This document shows positions 10,990-21,688 of a stretch of 64,000 nucleotides of DNA, in pieces. This stretch comes from Flectonema sp. DT1601. Lineage: Eukaryota; Euglenozoa; Diplonemea; Diplonemida; Diplonemidae. Under the pieces are notes generated by a model. The model worked only from the letters and a program-made list of their open reading frames with translations, made no database searches and had not been told where the DNA came from. Location of the stretch: assembly GCA_964019425.1 (NCBI GenBank), contig OZ025813.1:744001-808000 (forward strand), given 5' to 3'. Made by a program: the position numbers and the translations under genes. Within the stretch, counting starts at the first letter, position 1. The number at the start of each line of letters is the position of its first letter.

Positions 10990-11316
10990 AATAGCTACCT
11001 GCGTTTGTTGTTCACCTTTCTAACCGCCCACGTGAGTGCAATAAATCCAAAACCTAACCGGATTCATGAGTATTACCTCAGTATTACTACTCAGTGTGAA
11101 GAACAAAATAAAATATTATATCCTTACAGGAAGTGAGTCTCTTCAGAACAGAGGGTATCATTATATCTATTCAAAAGACAGAATCATGTCGTAGACTATG
11201 CGTACCATATCTGCTGAGGTCATCCATATGGCTTTATGAAAGCGAATCGAAGTCTGTTTTAAATTGATTTACCTTATTCTAAGTAGTTCTTCTTTTCCAA
11301 CAGGTAAGTAGAAACC
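10990..11316. other. Intergenic spacer with an AG/GTAAGT junction
   Basis: No ORF is supported. Two possible AATAAA-like signals lie at about 11040 and 11106. The acceptor upstream of the next gene ends at 11303 and is directly followed by GTAAGT, a consensus 5' splice donor. Confidence 0.45.
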
Positions 11317-12720
11317 ATGGGCAGCATCCTCACTGGATGCCGCTGTGATGTTGGAGAGTATTGTATTGATGCTTGCTTCCTTCCTGCTCAGATTATGGTA
11401 AGAAACGTAATTCCTTTCTTGGAACCAAAGGAAGTATTATGTACAGTCTGCTATACTTGTAGATCATGGCAACTGTTAATAAGAAATGCGAGATCAGTTT
11501 GGATGAGTTCATCTTTTATAGACAGACTTTGTAAGGCCAACACACGTAATCTTATACTTGAAGTCGCGTCGTGTCCTAGTAAGGCGCATCTTGTAACGTC
11601 TGCAGGATGTGCTCAAGACTTAGCAAGGCAATCGTTAGTTAAAAAAGCTGATGGTGTTGAGCTAAGCTGTTGTAGACTTTTAAATTGGTTGGGGACAACG
11701 GGAAAGAGTTTTCCAGAATTGCGAATTTGGATAAATTTGGTTCGATTTGAAAGTATCGATCCGATCAGTCTTTGGGCCGCTACTTCTCACTTTTCTGAGC
11801 GTAACGTTATAGCTACAGATAGACTTATGGAACTTCGAGTCAACGATACCGACGTTGTATGTTTTGTTGTTTTGTTTTGTTAGCATCAAGTGAGGTCATT
11901 GTTTACAAGAATGAGAAAAAAAAAAAAAAAAAAAAACAGCTTGTGTCGATTCGCTTCTTCCACTGCAACGATACGAAGGCCGTTCGACGGAGTACGAGGG
12001 ATTTTTAGGCTTAGTTACACTACTACTGGAATATTGAATTTTGTTGTAAAGCATTTTTGCTCGAATTTACACCAAAAACGAACAACTTGTTTTTTTTTGT
12101 TTTTCCATGTTTTTTTTTTACCGAATTTAATTATTCAATAAAAAACTTTTATTAAATTAATGTTAAGAAACAAACTCCTAAGGAGTTGGTGTATTTTTGA
12201 TATGATATTTTTTTGTTGTTGTTGTTGTTTTATACATCAATGACGAGATCCGAAATAATGTTTCTTTTTTTTTTTTTTTTTTTTTCTTCTTCTTCTCTTT
12301 TTGCAAGTTTTCCTAAAATGTGTTGTTGTGCTCTCCTGGTTTTGTTGATTTTCGTCTTCAGACAGTCTTCTGTATGAAGTATGTATTCTCTTTTATTATA
12401 TTTATTAAACCCTTGTATGAATTTAGATTAATTCACCTGTCCAGTCGGATGTGAAGATTTCGAAGGAGCTCGCAAGTTTAGCTTCATGCGGTTCTCACAT
12501 TCCCTGGTATTCTAAACATGGGTTAACTTGTTTATATATTTTTTTTTGTGTTTTTGATTATTATTTAACTGATATTGCCTTACGACTTTTTGTGTCGAAA
12601 AGAAGAAAATATGATTGAGTCTTTGATCTTGTTCTGTAAATCCTGAGGGGTGAAGGCTTGGCGCTGCTAGTCGGAAATCAGAAAACCCTGTACGGAACAC
12701 ACACATGCTTTTTTCGCAGT
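11317..12720 (+). CDS. F-box-like protein, probably with downstream LRR exons (partial model)
   Basis: The first exon is supported at 11317-about 11859, ending before a GTATGT donor. It has an F-box-like helix set (LPAQIMVRNVIPFLEPKEVL, then CRSW) near residues 22-55, followed by about 125 unassigned residues. Further pieces downstream look coding but sit in a T-rich background. One is at 12428-12525 (KISKELASLASCGSHIPW). The other is at about 12636-12717 (GEGLALLVGNQKTL), which resembles RNI/LRR repeats of FBXL proteins. I could not build a joined frame by eye. This is either an intron-rich F-box/LRR gene, unlike its compact neighbours, or a decaying one. The end coordinate is approximate. 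Confidence 0.45.
12518..12609 (+). repeat. Direct repeat copy A (about 90-110 bp) with hairpin
   Basis: Shares with 12752-12860 the blocks TAACTTGTTTATATATT and TTGCCTTACGACTTTTTGTG plus a GTCGAAAAGAAGAAAA tail. The inner part can fold as a hairpin (CGAC/GTCG, flanked by CTT/AAG). The copies differ mainly by small insertions in the T-rich middle. Confidence 0.8.
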
Positions 12721-12751
12721 CGCTCTATGAATTGAGTTTTCGATTCTGAAT

Positions 12752-12860
12752 ATGGGTAACTTGTTTATATATTTTTTTTGTGTTCTGATTTTGTTTTTAT
12801 GTTTTAATTCTTCTTCAACTGATGTTGCCTTACGACTTTTTGTGTCGAAAAGAAGAAAAG
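12752..12860 (+). repeat. Direct repeat copy B (about 90-110 bp) with hairpin
   Basis: Second copy of the repeat at 12518-12609, 234 nt downstream. The possible LRR exon at about 12636-12717 lies between the two copies, so the pair may mark a tandem duplication of an intron within an LRR gene. Confidence 0.8.
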
Positions 12861-13407
12861 AACAAAAAAAAAAAAAAAAAAAAAAAAAAGGGAAAAGATC
12901 TACTCTATACTCTTGTGAATTGTGTTCTTTGGATGTTATTTTTTTTTTTTTTTTAATTTTTCATTAGTAAGGAGTGCGTGTTTTTTTTCGTTCAGATTTA
13001 ATTTTGTTAGTTTTTGTATCCTTTCAAAGTTATAATTATAAGAAGGTTTGCTATTCATTTCTTCTTCTATTTGTGAGTAGCAACTTTGTGGGAAGTAATG
13101 GTTATCACATATGCTGTACTTCGTAGCTGTTGCCATTGTTTTCGTTCGAAGTTTTTGTATTTTTCTGATTTATTAGAAATAAGAGACGAGAAAAAGAAAT
13201 TCTGAACCATTTAAAAACCTTCTTTTCTTTAAACAGGAATATATGTATCTGTCCCTGTTCCTGTTTCTTCTCATCCAGTAGCCGTGTGGTCTTAGCTTTA
13301 TGATAGGAAGGGGAATATCCAGTTTAATTTTTTTTTTTTTTTTTTTTTTTTCCAACAGTGCGGAGAGAGAGAGAGAGAGGGCTTTTCCTAAGACTTTTGC
13401 AAAGAAA
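12861..13407. other. Spacer and kinesin 5' leader
   Basis: No gene is seen. A T-tract of over 20 nt followed by CCAACAG ends at 13358, a strong acceptor. A GA-repeat leader then runs to the kinesin start. An ATG at 13300 is in frame but lies upstream of this acceptor, so I do not use it. Confidence 0.6.
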
Positions 13408-15088
13408 ATGTCAGGCATGAAAGTCTTTGCAAGGGTGCGACCGCTACTCCCTGGTGAAGAAGGAGAGCTTGGGTTGGAGTTGGAGACTGGATCAGAATCG
13501 TCAGTTCAGATAAAAGGAAGTGAAGAAAAATATTTTTATGACAAATTATGGGGTCCTAACACCCAACAACGACAGGTGTTCGATGACATAGGTTCGACAT
13601 GCATAAACGAAGTGATGTCTGGCAAGGACGTTACCATAATGGCTTACGGTCAAACTGGAACAGGAAAGACACACACACTAGGATCCTGTAAAGAAGGACA
13701 AGAGGGAATTAGGCCAATGATCTCTGGACAGTTATTTGAGCGAGTGAACTCATTAAAAAGTAACAAGTCCATAAAGGTATCCGTAGTCGTTGAGTATATA
13801 CAAATATACCGAGAGCAGATCCTCGATTTGCTTAATACAAAAAATAATAATCTCCCTCTGAGAGCGTCTTCCTCTGAATTTCCGCAGAGAAGCGATAAAA
13901 CTCGTCTTTTTGTTGCAGGAAATACGAAATCTGTGGTAACAACTGCAACAGAACTAAACAACATAATTATACATGGTGACACAAGTAGGATAACAGCAAA
14001 CACAAAGAGTAATACGGCATCAAGTCGAAGTCACTCGGTGTTTATTGTGTCTGTCTCACAGTCAAATGAGTCTTCAGCAGAAACCACGTTAGGACGTCTT
14101 TTTATTGTTGACTTAGCTGGTTCTGAACGACCAACCCAAAGCAGTTCTAGTAGAGCAATTTATAAGGAAGCAATTGCAATAAACAAATCACTGACAGTAT
14201 TGGGAACATGCGTTTATGGACTAGCAAATCACACTCATGTTCCTTACAGGGATTCATCATTAACGAGGTTGTTACAGCATTGCTTGGGTGGTAGTGGGAG
14301 TAATATTATTATTTTAACACTGCATCCTCTGTTGAGTAGTTCATCAGAGACTTCTAGCACGTTAAACTTCGGAAAACTAGCAATGCGGATTCGGTCGGAT
14401 AATTCAATAGAAAGTTTTCAGCAACAAGTCCACGAGTCTCTCTTCAAAGCCTCTGTCCAACTTCAAGACTACGCATGTAGTGAAGCATCACTAAAAGGAA
14501 ACATTGAAACACTTGAGCATCTCGAAGAGGAGGAATACAGACAAGGAATCCTACTCGAAGAAAAGGAAGCAGCAGCATCCCAATCCATACAAAATATTAA
14601 AAAAGAACTCATGTCTGAAAGTGAAGCAACAATTAATGGGTTCGAGTCCCAGCTGTCGGAATTTAAAGCTAAAGTAGCCACGCAAATTCAAGCTCTTCAC
14701 AGCAACAATGCGAAGCAACTTACTGCGGCAGAGTTAAAACGTCGGAAAGAAGAAGAATTTTTAATTAATGAAACAGCTGAATTCAAAGTAGACCAAGATG
14801 AACGATTAGCAGAAGCAACAAAACGCCTTCAATCTGTTAGAGAATATCACAAAGGGATAGCAAGACAGCCGCCTGATGAACAGCTGATTCGTTCATCTTT
14901 AGAAGAAGCTCGCAATGCGAATGCTGTCCTATTACAGTCAATCAGAGACACCACTCCAAGTCCTTATTCTCATTTAACTGCTGCTCAATTGAGACGTAAA
15001 GTTGCTCACCAACGTTACATCAACGAACGACTTGCTGCTAAGGCGCGTGATCTTCGTAACATTCAAGCCGATCAGGTATGTGTTAATT

Positions 15089-15126
<38 letters not shown>

Positions 15127-16384
15127 ATATTCTTTTTTTTTGTAAAACTTCATCAACGCATTAATTACAAACAGGAAAAGACTGCTACACTTCGTAAAGT
15201 AGGACTCCAATCATCTTCTAGCGGAGGAAGTGATACATCGGAAGTGTGTATTTTTATCCTTTCTGTTATAATTAACATTTTCTAATTAAAATCAAAAAAA
15301 AAAAAAAAAAAAAAAATAGACTGCAAGCAGCGGCAGTGGCGATGGTGCCAACCAAATTAGATTCCGAGAGCTGGGATCGAGGAGTAGTAGTAGCTCACTG
15401 CTAGGAGGAAGTACTTCAGGTTCTGAGTTGTCATCTTCTTCTTCTTCTTCCTCTTCTCATTCTCCTTCTTCCGACTCCATTGAGAAACAATCCACTGTAA
15501 GTAATCGTAGCAAGGGAACATCAATAAAACATGAAAAAACTGCAGCTGAAGAAGCAATGGAAGACGAAGCTGAACTATTTCGAAAGATCGAAAGTCGGAG
15601 AATTTGTGATGCAGTTCGTAAAGAAAAAATGCTTGAAGAACTAATAGAAAAGATCCTTCAACATGTGGAATACGGAACAACAGTATGGAATGTTACTGGT
15701 GATGTACCTAATAAAGAGTTTATGTACCTTCAAAGAGAGAATGATACCCCAATAGTCTGTCTCTGTGCATATGATGGTCCAGCTCCAAGAAAAGATCGGT
15801 ATACTGACGCGTTTAGATGTGGGGATTTGAGTAGCATATCGCTTGGACAGTATTCGGATAACTTTGTAAAGCTTCGCGACGGTCGACCGATACCAAAACT
15901 CGATGAGCGTCCGCCTGCTGATGAAATCCCGTCAACCGAAAACGTCGAATTATTCTTTTATCAATCAATTACCCTTAAGGTTAAAGAAGGGGGGAAAGAA
16001 TCAAGAAAATTAGATCTAATTCTCGAAGGTCCTGAGAACTTCGAAACCTGGATTGTTGCTCTTCACCGACTCACAAAAAGAAATCCAAAATGGGAAAAGT
16101 CAGCAGAAGACATTACTCAATACAACAAATGTGATAAGCTACTTCCTGATGAAAAAGAATTCTGTGCTGAGTCGCATATTCATCCAAAGAGATTTTATGC
16201 AGCAAAACAACTACTCGATGATGATAAAATTTTTGTTAATCTATTTGACTTCAGAACTCTTACTCTTTCTGACCTCATGCATTCCCAACTGATGTTTGAA
16301 TTCTTTACTCAAAAAAATCAAATTGAAAAACACGCCGTTTGGATAATTGCGAAGCATGACCTTCTGCATGGCTTTGGAAGTTGA
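13408..16384 (+). CDS. Kinesin with C-terminal PH-like domain, three exons
   Basis: Exons 13408-15075, 15175-15243 and 15320-16384; 933 aa. The N-terminal motor (1-330) has P-loop GQTGTGKT (81-88), switch I SSRSHS (205-210), switch II DLAGSE (235-240) and a neck-side SSTLNFGKL. Coiled coil covers about 340-560. Both introns (99 and 76 nt, GT-AG) are phase 0; the first has no stop, so the reading frame runs through it. Exon 3 starts with a Ser-rich linker. About 686-833 is a PH-like domain ending in a helix with the usual Trp (ENFETWIVALHRL), and a helical tail follows. A plus-end motor carrying lipid-bound or membrane cargo is inferred. The motor does not obviously belong to the kinesin-3 family that usually bears PH domains. 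Start chosen after acceptor 13358. Confidence 0.88.
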
Positions 16385-16847
16385 TGAGACCTCGGTAATC
16401 TGTTTTTTTTTTTTTTTTTTTTGAGACGTTTATTTAATTATTCTTTTCTTCTTAACGCATTTCTATGTAGTAGGAAATCAAGCCCAGCTCTGCTTATTGT
16501 CTAACTAGTTTTAAAAAAAAACTCACAAAAAAAAAAAAGAAAACCGGTAGTTGTTAACCTCACGCAAGCGAAAAAAATTGTATCTTTGCAGCTGTACAAA
16601 TTGCCCAAATTTTTTTTTTTTTTTGTTTGCCGCCTTCTTATATTGTTTGTTTTCTTTATGTTTTAGTCTAAATTAGATAAAGTTTTTTTTTTTTTTTACT
16701 TTTCTTCCTGGTAAAACAATCAGTGTCCGCACTATACTTCTACCCCAGGAAAAAGCATACAATGACATGGGTATGTGATATGGTGAAATAACTTTTGAAA
16801 TTTATTTTTTTACTGAACCCCCTTCCTCCCTACAGTGGATCACATCA
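16385..16847. other. Intergenic spacer
   Basis: Homopolymer-rich and without a gene. It ends in a pyrimidine tract plus TACAG acceptor at 16835, 12 nt before the next start. Confidence 0.6.
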
Positions 16848-18242
16848 ATGGGTTGTGGTGGTTCGGTGGAATTAAAAGAAAAGGATACAGTCCACGCTCG
16901 AGAAGAGAAAACAAGTGCTCATAGTCTAGCAGAAGATCGATATAGAGTATTAGATTCCACTGTCGGAGTTGAGGATGAGGACCTAAATGAACCTCAGGGG
17001 CTATCAACATTGGAGTCTGCATCAACATCATTTATTGGAATAGATGGAGAGGAGATCAACACAAAGTGTGAAGATGATGCTATAGAAGCTGTCAGCTGTA
17101 CTAGTGGGACCAGTACTATCAGTCTGCATAAACATAAATTATTACAAATATTAATAGGAGGTGAGATTGAAAAAGAAACTTTTGGAGAAGACTTGCTGCG
17201 ATCTCCGTCAAGCTCTTCCGACTCCAGCGGAGCATCATTTCCACCAACTGCGAAACATAAGAAAAAGAGACATGTTAAGAAGTTTCCTCCTCCACCAGCA
17301 GCACAGTTCGTATCAAGTAATAGCACAGGGTGCATGTCACCACTCTCGAGGTCGTCTAGTTGTAATTCCCATACTTTAACTCGAATTAGCTCAAAGAATC
17401 TTCCATCTTCAATCGCTCCAGGTTCTCCGAGTTCGTCTATTCGCCAACCGTCAACAATTGGATCCGCTTTGGGGTCCAACAGTGCCTTTGGTTCGGTCCG
17501 CCTCTCTACAAAATCATTTCACCGAGTGGTTCACGCTGCTTCATTTATTAGTAAGTTCCCATCTCTTCATCCTGACAGACTTTCATTCATGTGGGCACTC
17601 TGTGGTAGGTCAAGTTCAGCAAAGGCACCGTCACATTTGCCAATCGATGTTAAGAAATTAATGCTGAGCTTCTTAGCAGTCCAGCACTTTACTGCCTGCA
17701 ATTCAACAATTGCAGTTACCAGAGGAGAGGTGGCAACAGTACAACGATGGTCTCATGAAGATGCTGCGGAAGATGCTTGGCAAGAACCGTTGTTGAGAAT
17801 ATCACCTGGCGTTCAACGAGGTAGGATGGTAACTGTTGGATTGCAAGTCCAACATCCATGTTCATCTTTCAATGCTTTTGGAGCATTCTGCGATGATAAA
17901 ATTCCTTTAATGGGATCTAACAACGTGTCTATCCACACTGCCTACGGTGAGTGTTCAGATACTGGTGAGCTCACTTGGTGGTCAGAAGGCCGTAAACGAC
18001 CTGTTCCCTCTGTTACTATTGTAGTCGGAACTATTTTTTACATCTCAATAAATAATATAACATTTCCTCCAGCTGTTCATATTACAGTTGTTGATCCTGA
18101 TAATGTTATTATCGCACAACACGAAGATACCTTATCAGGTGCCGAACGGCACAGTGTTGTATCTGCAGGAGCCTATCTCTTTAACGAAGGCGAGACGGTA
18201 GCGATGGTCAGAGTTCCTGCGGAGAGAATGCAAGTCCCTTAG
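16848..18242 (+). CDS. Probable N-myristoylated/palmitoylated protein of unknown function
   Basis: 464 aa. The N-terminus MGCGGS fits an N-myristoylation site (Gly2, Ser6) with an adjacent Cys for palmitoylation, so membrane anchoring is likely. Residues about 20-200 are acidic and Ser/Pro-rich with a Lys-rich patch (HKKKRHVKKF) followed by PPPP. The C-terminal half (about 255-464) is folded-looking. It starts with an F-box-like helix (LPIDVKKLMLSFL) and continues in beta-rich sequence (GVQRGRMVTVGLQV, VTIVVGTIFYISINN) somewhat like a SPRY or beta-sandwich fold. I do not recognise the family. Acceptor at 16835. Confidence 0.75.
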   Translation: MGCGGSVELKEKDTVHAREEKTSAHSLAEDRYRVLDSTVGVEDEDLNEPQGLSTLESASTSFIGIDGEEINTKCEDDAIEAVSCTSGTSTISLHKHKLLQILIGGEIEKETFGEDLLRSPSSSSDSSGASFPPTAKHKKKRHVKKFPPPPAAQFVSSNSTGCMSPLSRSSSCNSHTLTRISSKNLPSSIAPGSPSSSIRQPSTIGSALGSNSAFGSVRLSTKSFHRVVHAASFISKFPSLHPDRLSFMWALCGRSSSAKAPSHLPIDVKKLMLSFLAVQHFTACNSTIAVTRGEVATVQRWSHEDAAEDAWQEPLLRISPGVQRGRMVTVGLQVQHPCSSFNAFGAFCDDKIPLMGSNNVSIHTAYGECSDTGELTWWSEGRKRPVPSVTIVVGTIFYISINNITFPPAVHITVVDPDNVIIAQHEDTLSGAERHSVVSAGAYLFNEGETVAMVRVPAERMQVP

Positions 18243-20292
18243 AATGAAAGCTACTTGAAGAAGAAATTTTTTTTTTTTGTTGTATTTTTCACTTTTTTTT
18301 TTGCTTGTTTCATTTTATGTTCCGAGTTTTGTTTTTTGTTACGTTTTTGTTAAGAAGTAATAGTGAGTAATTATGTGAAATTGAAATAATCCCAAAAAGT
18401 TGTGATACTTGCCGGAGGGACTTACCTGACCGTCGTAGAAGAAATCTAACCCAGCGATGCGGTCTCTCTAATCTGTTCCCTTTGCTGTATGGAAAAAAAG
18501 AACATATTTTGAGTTCTTGTTGTCAGAATTCAGAATTTTCCCGACGAAAATAAAACATGAACAGAATGGAGAAAAAAAAAAAAAAAAAAAAAAAGAATTA
18601 TATTGCTTCGCCTCATCCCTCAACATATTTTATAAAGAACTACATCTCTGTATTGCTCTGGGGATCAGACTTGTTTGTTACGTTAGTCTTTACCACTGTG
18701 GTGGTACTTGTATTTAGTATCTGCTCGCTCCTCAGCAGCTGAGCAACGATTTAGACGTTGATGGTTCAATTGTAATAAATAAGACAAAGTAACTGTGTGT
18801 TGACTTTCATTAACTTTGAAGTGATATATATTATCGCACAGTCTATGTTACTGAAGTCTCACCTTGTTATGTGATAAAAGTGGATTCAGTTCAGTACCCT
18901 TACCAGACTCAAACCTCTCTCACATCGCCCAAAATCGATCATGATGTCGCCTGCCAATTTCTTTTTTGGTAGATGACAAAAAAAAACCCCCGCAAGCCCG
19001 TTTTTTTCCCCCTATTGACCTCTAAAATATAACTTTGTAACACCTTGTGTAATCCCGAAATCAGTGAGTCACTTTTGCGTCAAGCAAGTGGATGAGGGAT
19101 GTCGAGTGGATAATGAAACATATAAATTGCTTATTTTTAGGTTTATGGTTAGGTTTCTTTCTTTTTTTTTTTTTTTTTGCAAACCACGTCTCTTCTTGTA
19201 ACGCATCCGTCTTACCTCCGATTTTTTATTTTTTTTTTTTTTTTTTGTGGAAAAAAAAAAAAGATGTAGCAGAGTACGGCACTGACTTTTCCGCGCCGAT
19301 TGTCTTTTTTTGCACAGTACAAGTGAAAAGGACGTTGTATAATTGTTTCCGCCATTTCTTTTTGTGCGTAAAACAAAATCGGAAGGTCATTCAAATTAAC
19401 GTTTAAAACTTCTTTTTGTACGAAGCAACGAAGGCGGTAGATTATAGTTTGCGAACGACCCCCCCCCGTTCCCGAAAACCTCTTTAGTCCTTCCTCAACT
19501 GAGGGGGGGGGGCTCTCTGTGGAAAGGAAATGAAATGATTAGTTTTTCTTTTTTTTTTTATGTTATTATTGTTATTTTCTGTTTCTTCTGTTTTGCTGAA
19601 ATATTCATTTGTGTCTTTTTTTTTTTTGCACATTGACAGCCAAAAGGGGGGGTATATGTTGTACGTATATTTCAAATGCGGTAGAAATTTCCCGCACTAA
19701 AACCCAATATAGTTAATTAATTATTTATTTCCTCTCGACTCTTTTTTTTTTTCTTCTTTTGATACAATTCTTTGTTCAAGGTCGTAAGACTGGTATAAAA
19801 ATTATTTAACAGCAGAGAGGCTTATTTTTGATAGCAAGTAAGAATACAGCATGTGTAGTTCAATACTGCAGCATGAATAGTCTACGGTATGAGGTTTCTG
19901 AGTAAGGGGTAAGAGGGTTACCATCAGCAATCTAATCTTTTGTTTGGTGTTGTTGTTTAAACATAAACTTGTATTTACCAGCATTGCAAATATATGTGGC
20001 GGAGCATTTTTTTTTGTGCAATGCTTCACTACAGATATCTTTTTTTTTTTTTTTTTTTTTGTTCTTTTTAGTCAGTTTTTTTCTTCTTTTTTTTTTTTCA
20101 TTCAAAACATACGTACACAATCTGTTGCTGAGTTGTTGTTTTTGAATTCCAGAAGGGGCTGTTAATATATTTTCTTTTTTTTTAGTTTTTATAGTGCCAA
20201 AGAGTACACAGCAATGGTTAAGCATAGGGTTTTGTTGTATGAATTCACGCCACAACAGATAATAATTATTTTAAAAAAAAAATAAGAAAATA
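18243..20292. other. 2-kb intergenic region with a C9/G10 inverted tract
   Basis: No gene is supported. T and A tracts are frequent. A run of nine C (19459-19467) is followed 35 nt later by a run of ten G (19503-19512), able to form a GC stem. An upstream ATG at about 20215 opens a short frame out of phase with the next gene. A T-rich tract ending in AG near 20193 may be the acceptor for the next gene. Confidence 0.5.
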
Positions 20293-21375
20293 ATGTCGAT
20301 TACCGTAAACACCCCGTTACAACCCCTACTTGGGATTAAACATCCAGTTATGCTAGCTGGTATGGCCAATGTCTCTACAGCCAAATTAGCAGCTGAGGTC
20401 TCAAATGCTGGAGGTTTGGGTGTCATTGGAGGAGTTCGTCTGACTCCGAAAGTACTCAGAGAAGAAATTTCAAGACTAAAAGAATTACTTAATGATAAAC
20501 ACGCTTTTGGTGTTGATTTGTTAATTCCACAGATTGGAGGCAACGCCAGAAAGACAAACTACGATTACACCGGAGGAACTCTCCCAGAGCAGATTGATAT
20601 TATCGTGGAGGCAAAACCAAGGATATTCATTTCCGCTGTTGGTGTTCCTCCAAAGTGGATCGTTGACAAGTTACACGCTGCTGGGATTCTTGTTGGAAAC
20701 ATGGCCGGACATCCAAAGCACGCACTCAAAGCCATCAAACAAGGAGCAGACTTAATAATCGCACAAGGATACGAAGCTGGTGGACACACTGGTGATATCG
20801 CCACCATGGTACTAATTCCACAAGTACTAGATGTTGTAAAGGGACACAAATCACCTCTTCACGGTGGTCCTATTCATGTTGTTGCTGCAGGTGGTATCTA
20901 TGACGGACGTACAGCAGCAGCAGCATTATCACTTGGGGCTATCGGACTTTGGGTTGGCACACGTTTTGTCGCATCAACAGAAGCGACTACATCAAAACTT
21001 CACAAAGACCACGTCATCAAAGCAGGTTCTTCAGATGCGGTACGTACATTAATTTACACAGGTAGACCATGTAGACTTTACAATACTGAACTTGTAAACG
21101 ATTGGCACACGAATCGCCAAGACGAAATTAAAGAATTGACGTCAAAGGGAATCGTACCAATGAATCAAGTATTCGAGAAAGCAAAAGAAGACGGATTCGC
21201 ATCACTCAAAAAAAGACACCCTAATATGTCTGTAGTGAAAGCTTTCCCGATGTTTATGGGACAGGCTGCTGGTGGAATCCATAGCATCGAGCCTGCAAAA
21301 GACATTCTGGTTAACATGATGAATGAGGCTTCTGAGATATTGTTAAATAGCGCGAGAAGAGTTTCGAAGCTTTAA
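20293..21375 (+). CDS. Nitronate monooxygenase (2-nitropropane dioxygenase-like, FMN)
   Basis: 360 aa, the usual length. It is a TIM-barrel flavoprotein that oxidises nitronates such as propionate-3-nitronate. Family motifs are present in order: IKHPVMLAGMANVS near the N-terminus (FMN pocket), AGGLGVIGG, GVDLLIP, AQGYEAGGHTG near residue 157 (the conserved active-site His loop), then PIHVVAAGGIYDG and GAIGLWVGTRF for phosphate binding. No targeting peptide or membrane segment is apparent, so it is probably cytosolic. It is not functionally linked to its neighbours. A short upstream ORF is possible, depending on the acceptor used. Confidence 0.93.
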   Translation: MSITVNTPLQPLLGIKHPVMLAGMANVSTAKLAAEVSNAGGLGVIGGVRLTPKVLREEISRLKELLNDKHAFGVDLLIPQIGGNARKTNYDYTGGTLPEQIDIIVEAKPRIFISAVGVPPKWIVDKLHAAGILVGNMAGHPKHALKAIKQGADLIIAQGYEAGGHTGDIATMVLIPQVLDVVKGHKSPLHGGPIHVVAAGGIYDGRTAAAALSLGAIGLWVGTRFVASTEATTSKLHKDHVIKAGSSDAVRTLIYTGRPCRLYNTELVNDWHTNRQDEIKELTSKGIVPMNQVFEKAKEDGFASLKKRHPNMSVVKAFPMFMGQAAGGIHSIEPAKDILVNMMNEASEILLNSARRVSKL

Positions 21376-21688
21376 AAATACGGCTTTTGATAACGATATC
21401 TAAAAAAAAATGAAGAAAAAAAATTAGTGTATTAAGTTTGTTTCACATTATTCTTTTTGTTTGTTTGTTGTCGTTATGGTTTTTAACAGTAGCGTCGACG
21501 TGTTCTGCGATGATTATAGCCTACACCAGGCTACTAGTTTGCAGTTTTTTTTTTTTTTTTTTTCTTCTTTATCCAACTCCACTCGGAGAAGGGTTGAGAT
21601 AAAGCGGTTTTCAAAAAATAATAACTTGTTTTTTGGTAAACAACTTTCAATCACTTATTAGAATAAAAAAAAAAAAAAACGAAATGGA
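21376..21688. other. Intergenic spacer with uORF
   Basis: T-rich spacer. ATG at 21684 opens an 18-codon frame that overlaps the next gene's start out of phase, so the next gene uses the second ATG (21689). Confidence 0.5.

Noticed and set aside
13300-13407. N-terminal extension of the kinesin frame
   Set aside because: Translates a poly-T tract as poly-Phe and lies upstream of a strong acceptor at 13358.
15076-15174. Poly-Phe insert inside the kinesin
   Set aside because: It is an in-frame 99-nt intron with GTATGT donor and AAACAG acceptor, not coding.
16053-16292. Second frame within the kinesin 3' exon
   Set aside because: Shadow frame of a well-supported coding exon.
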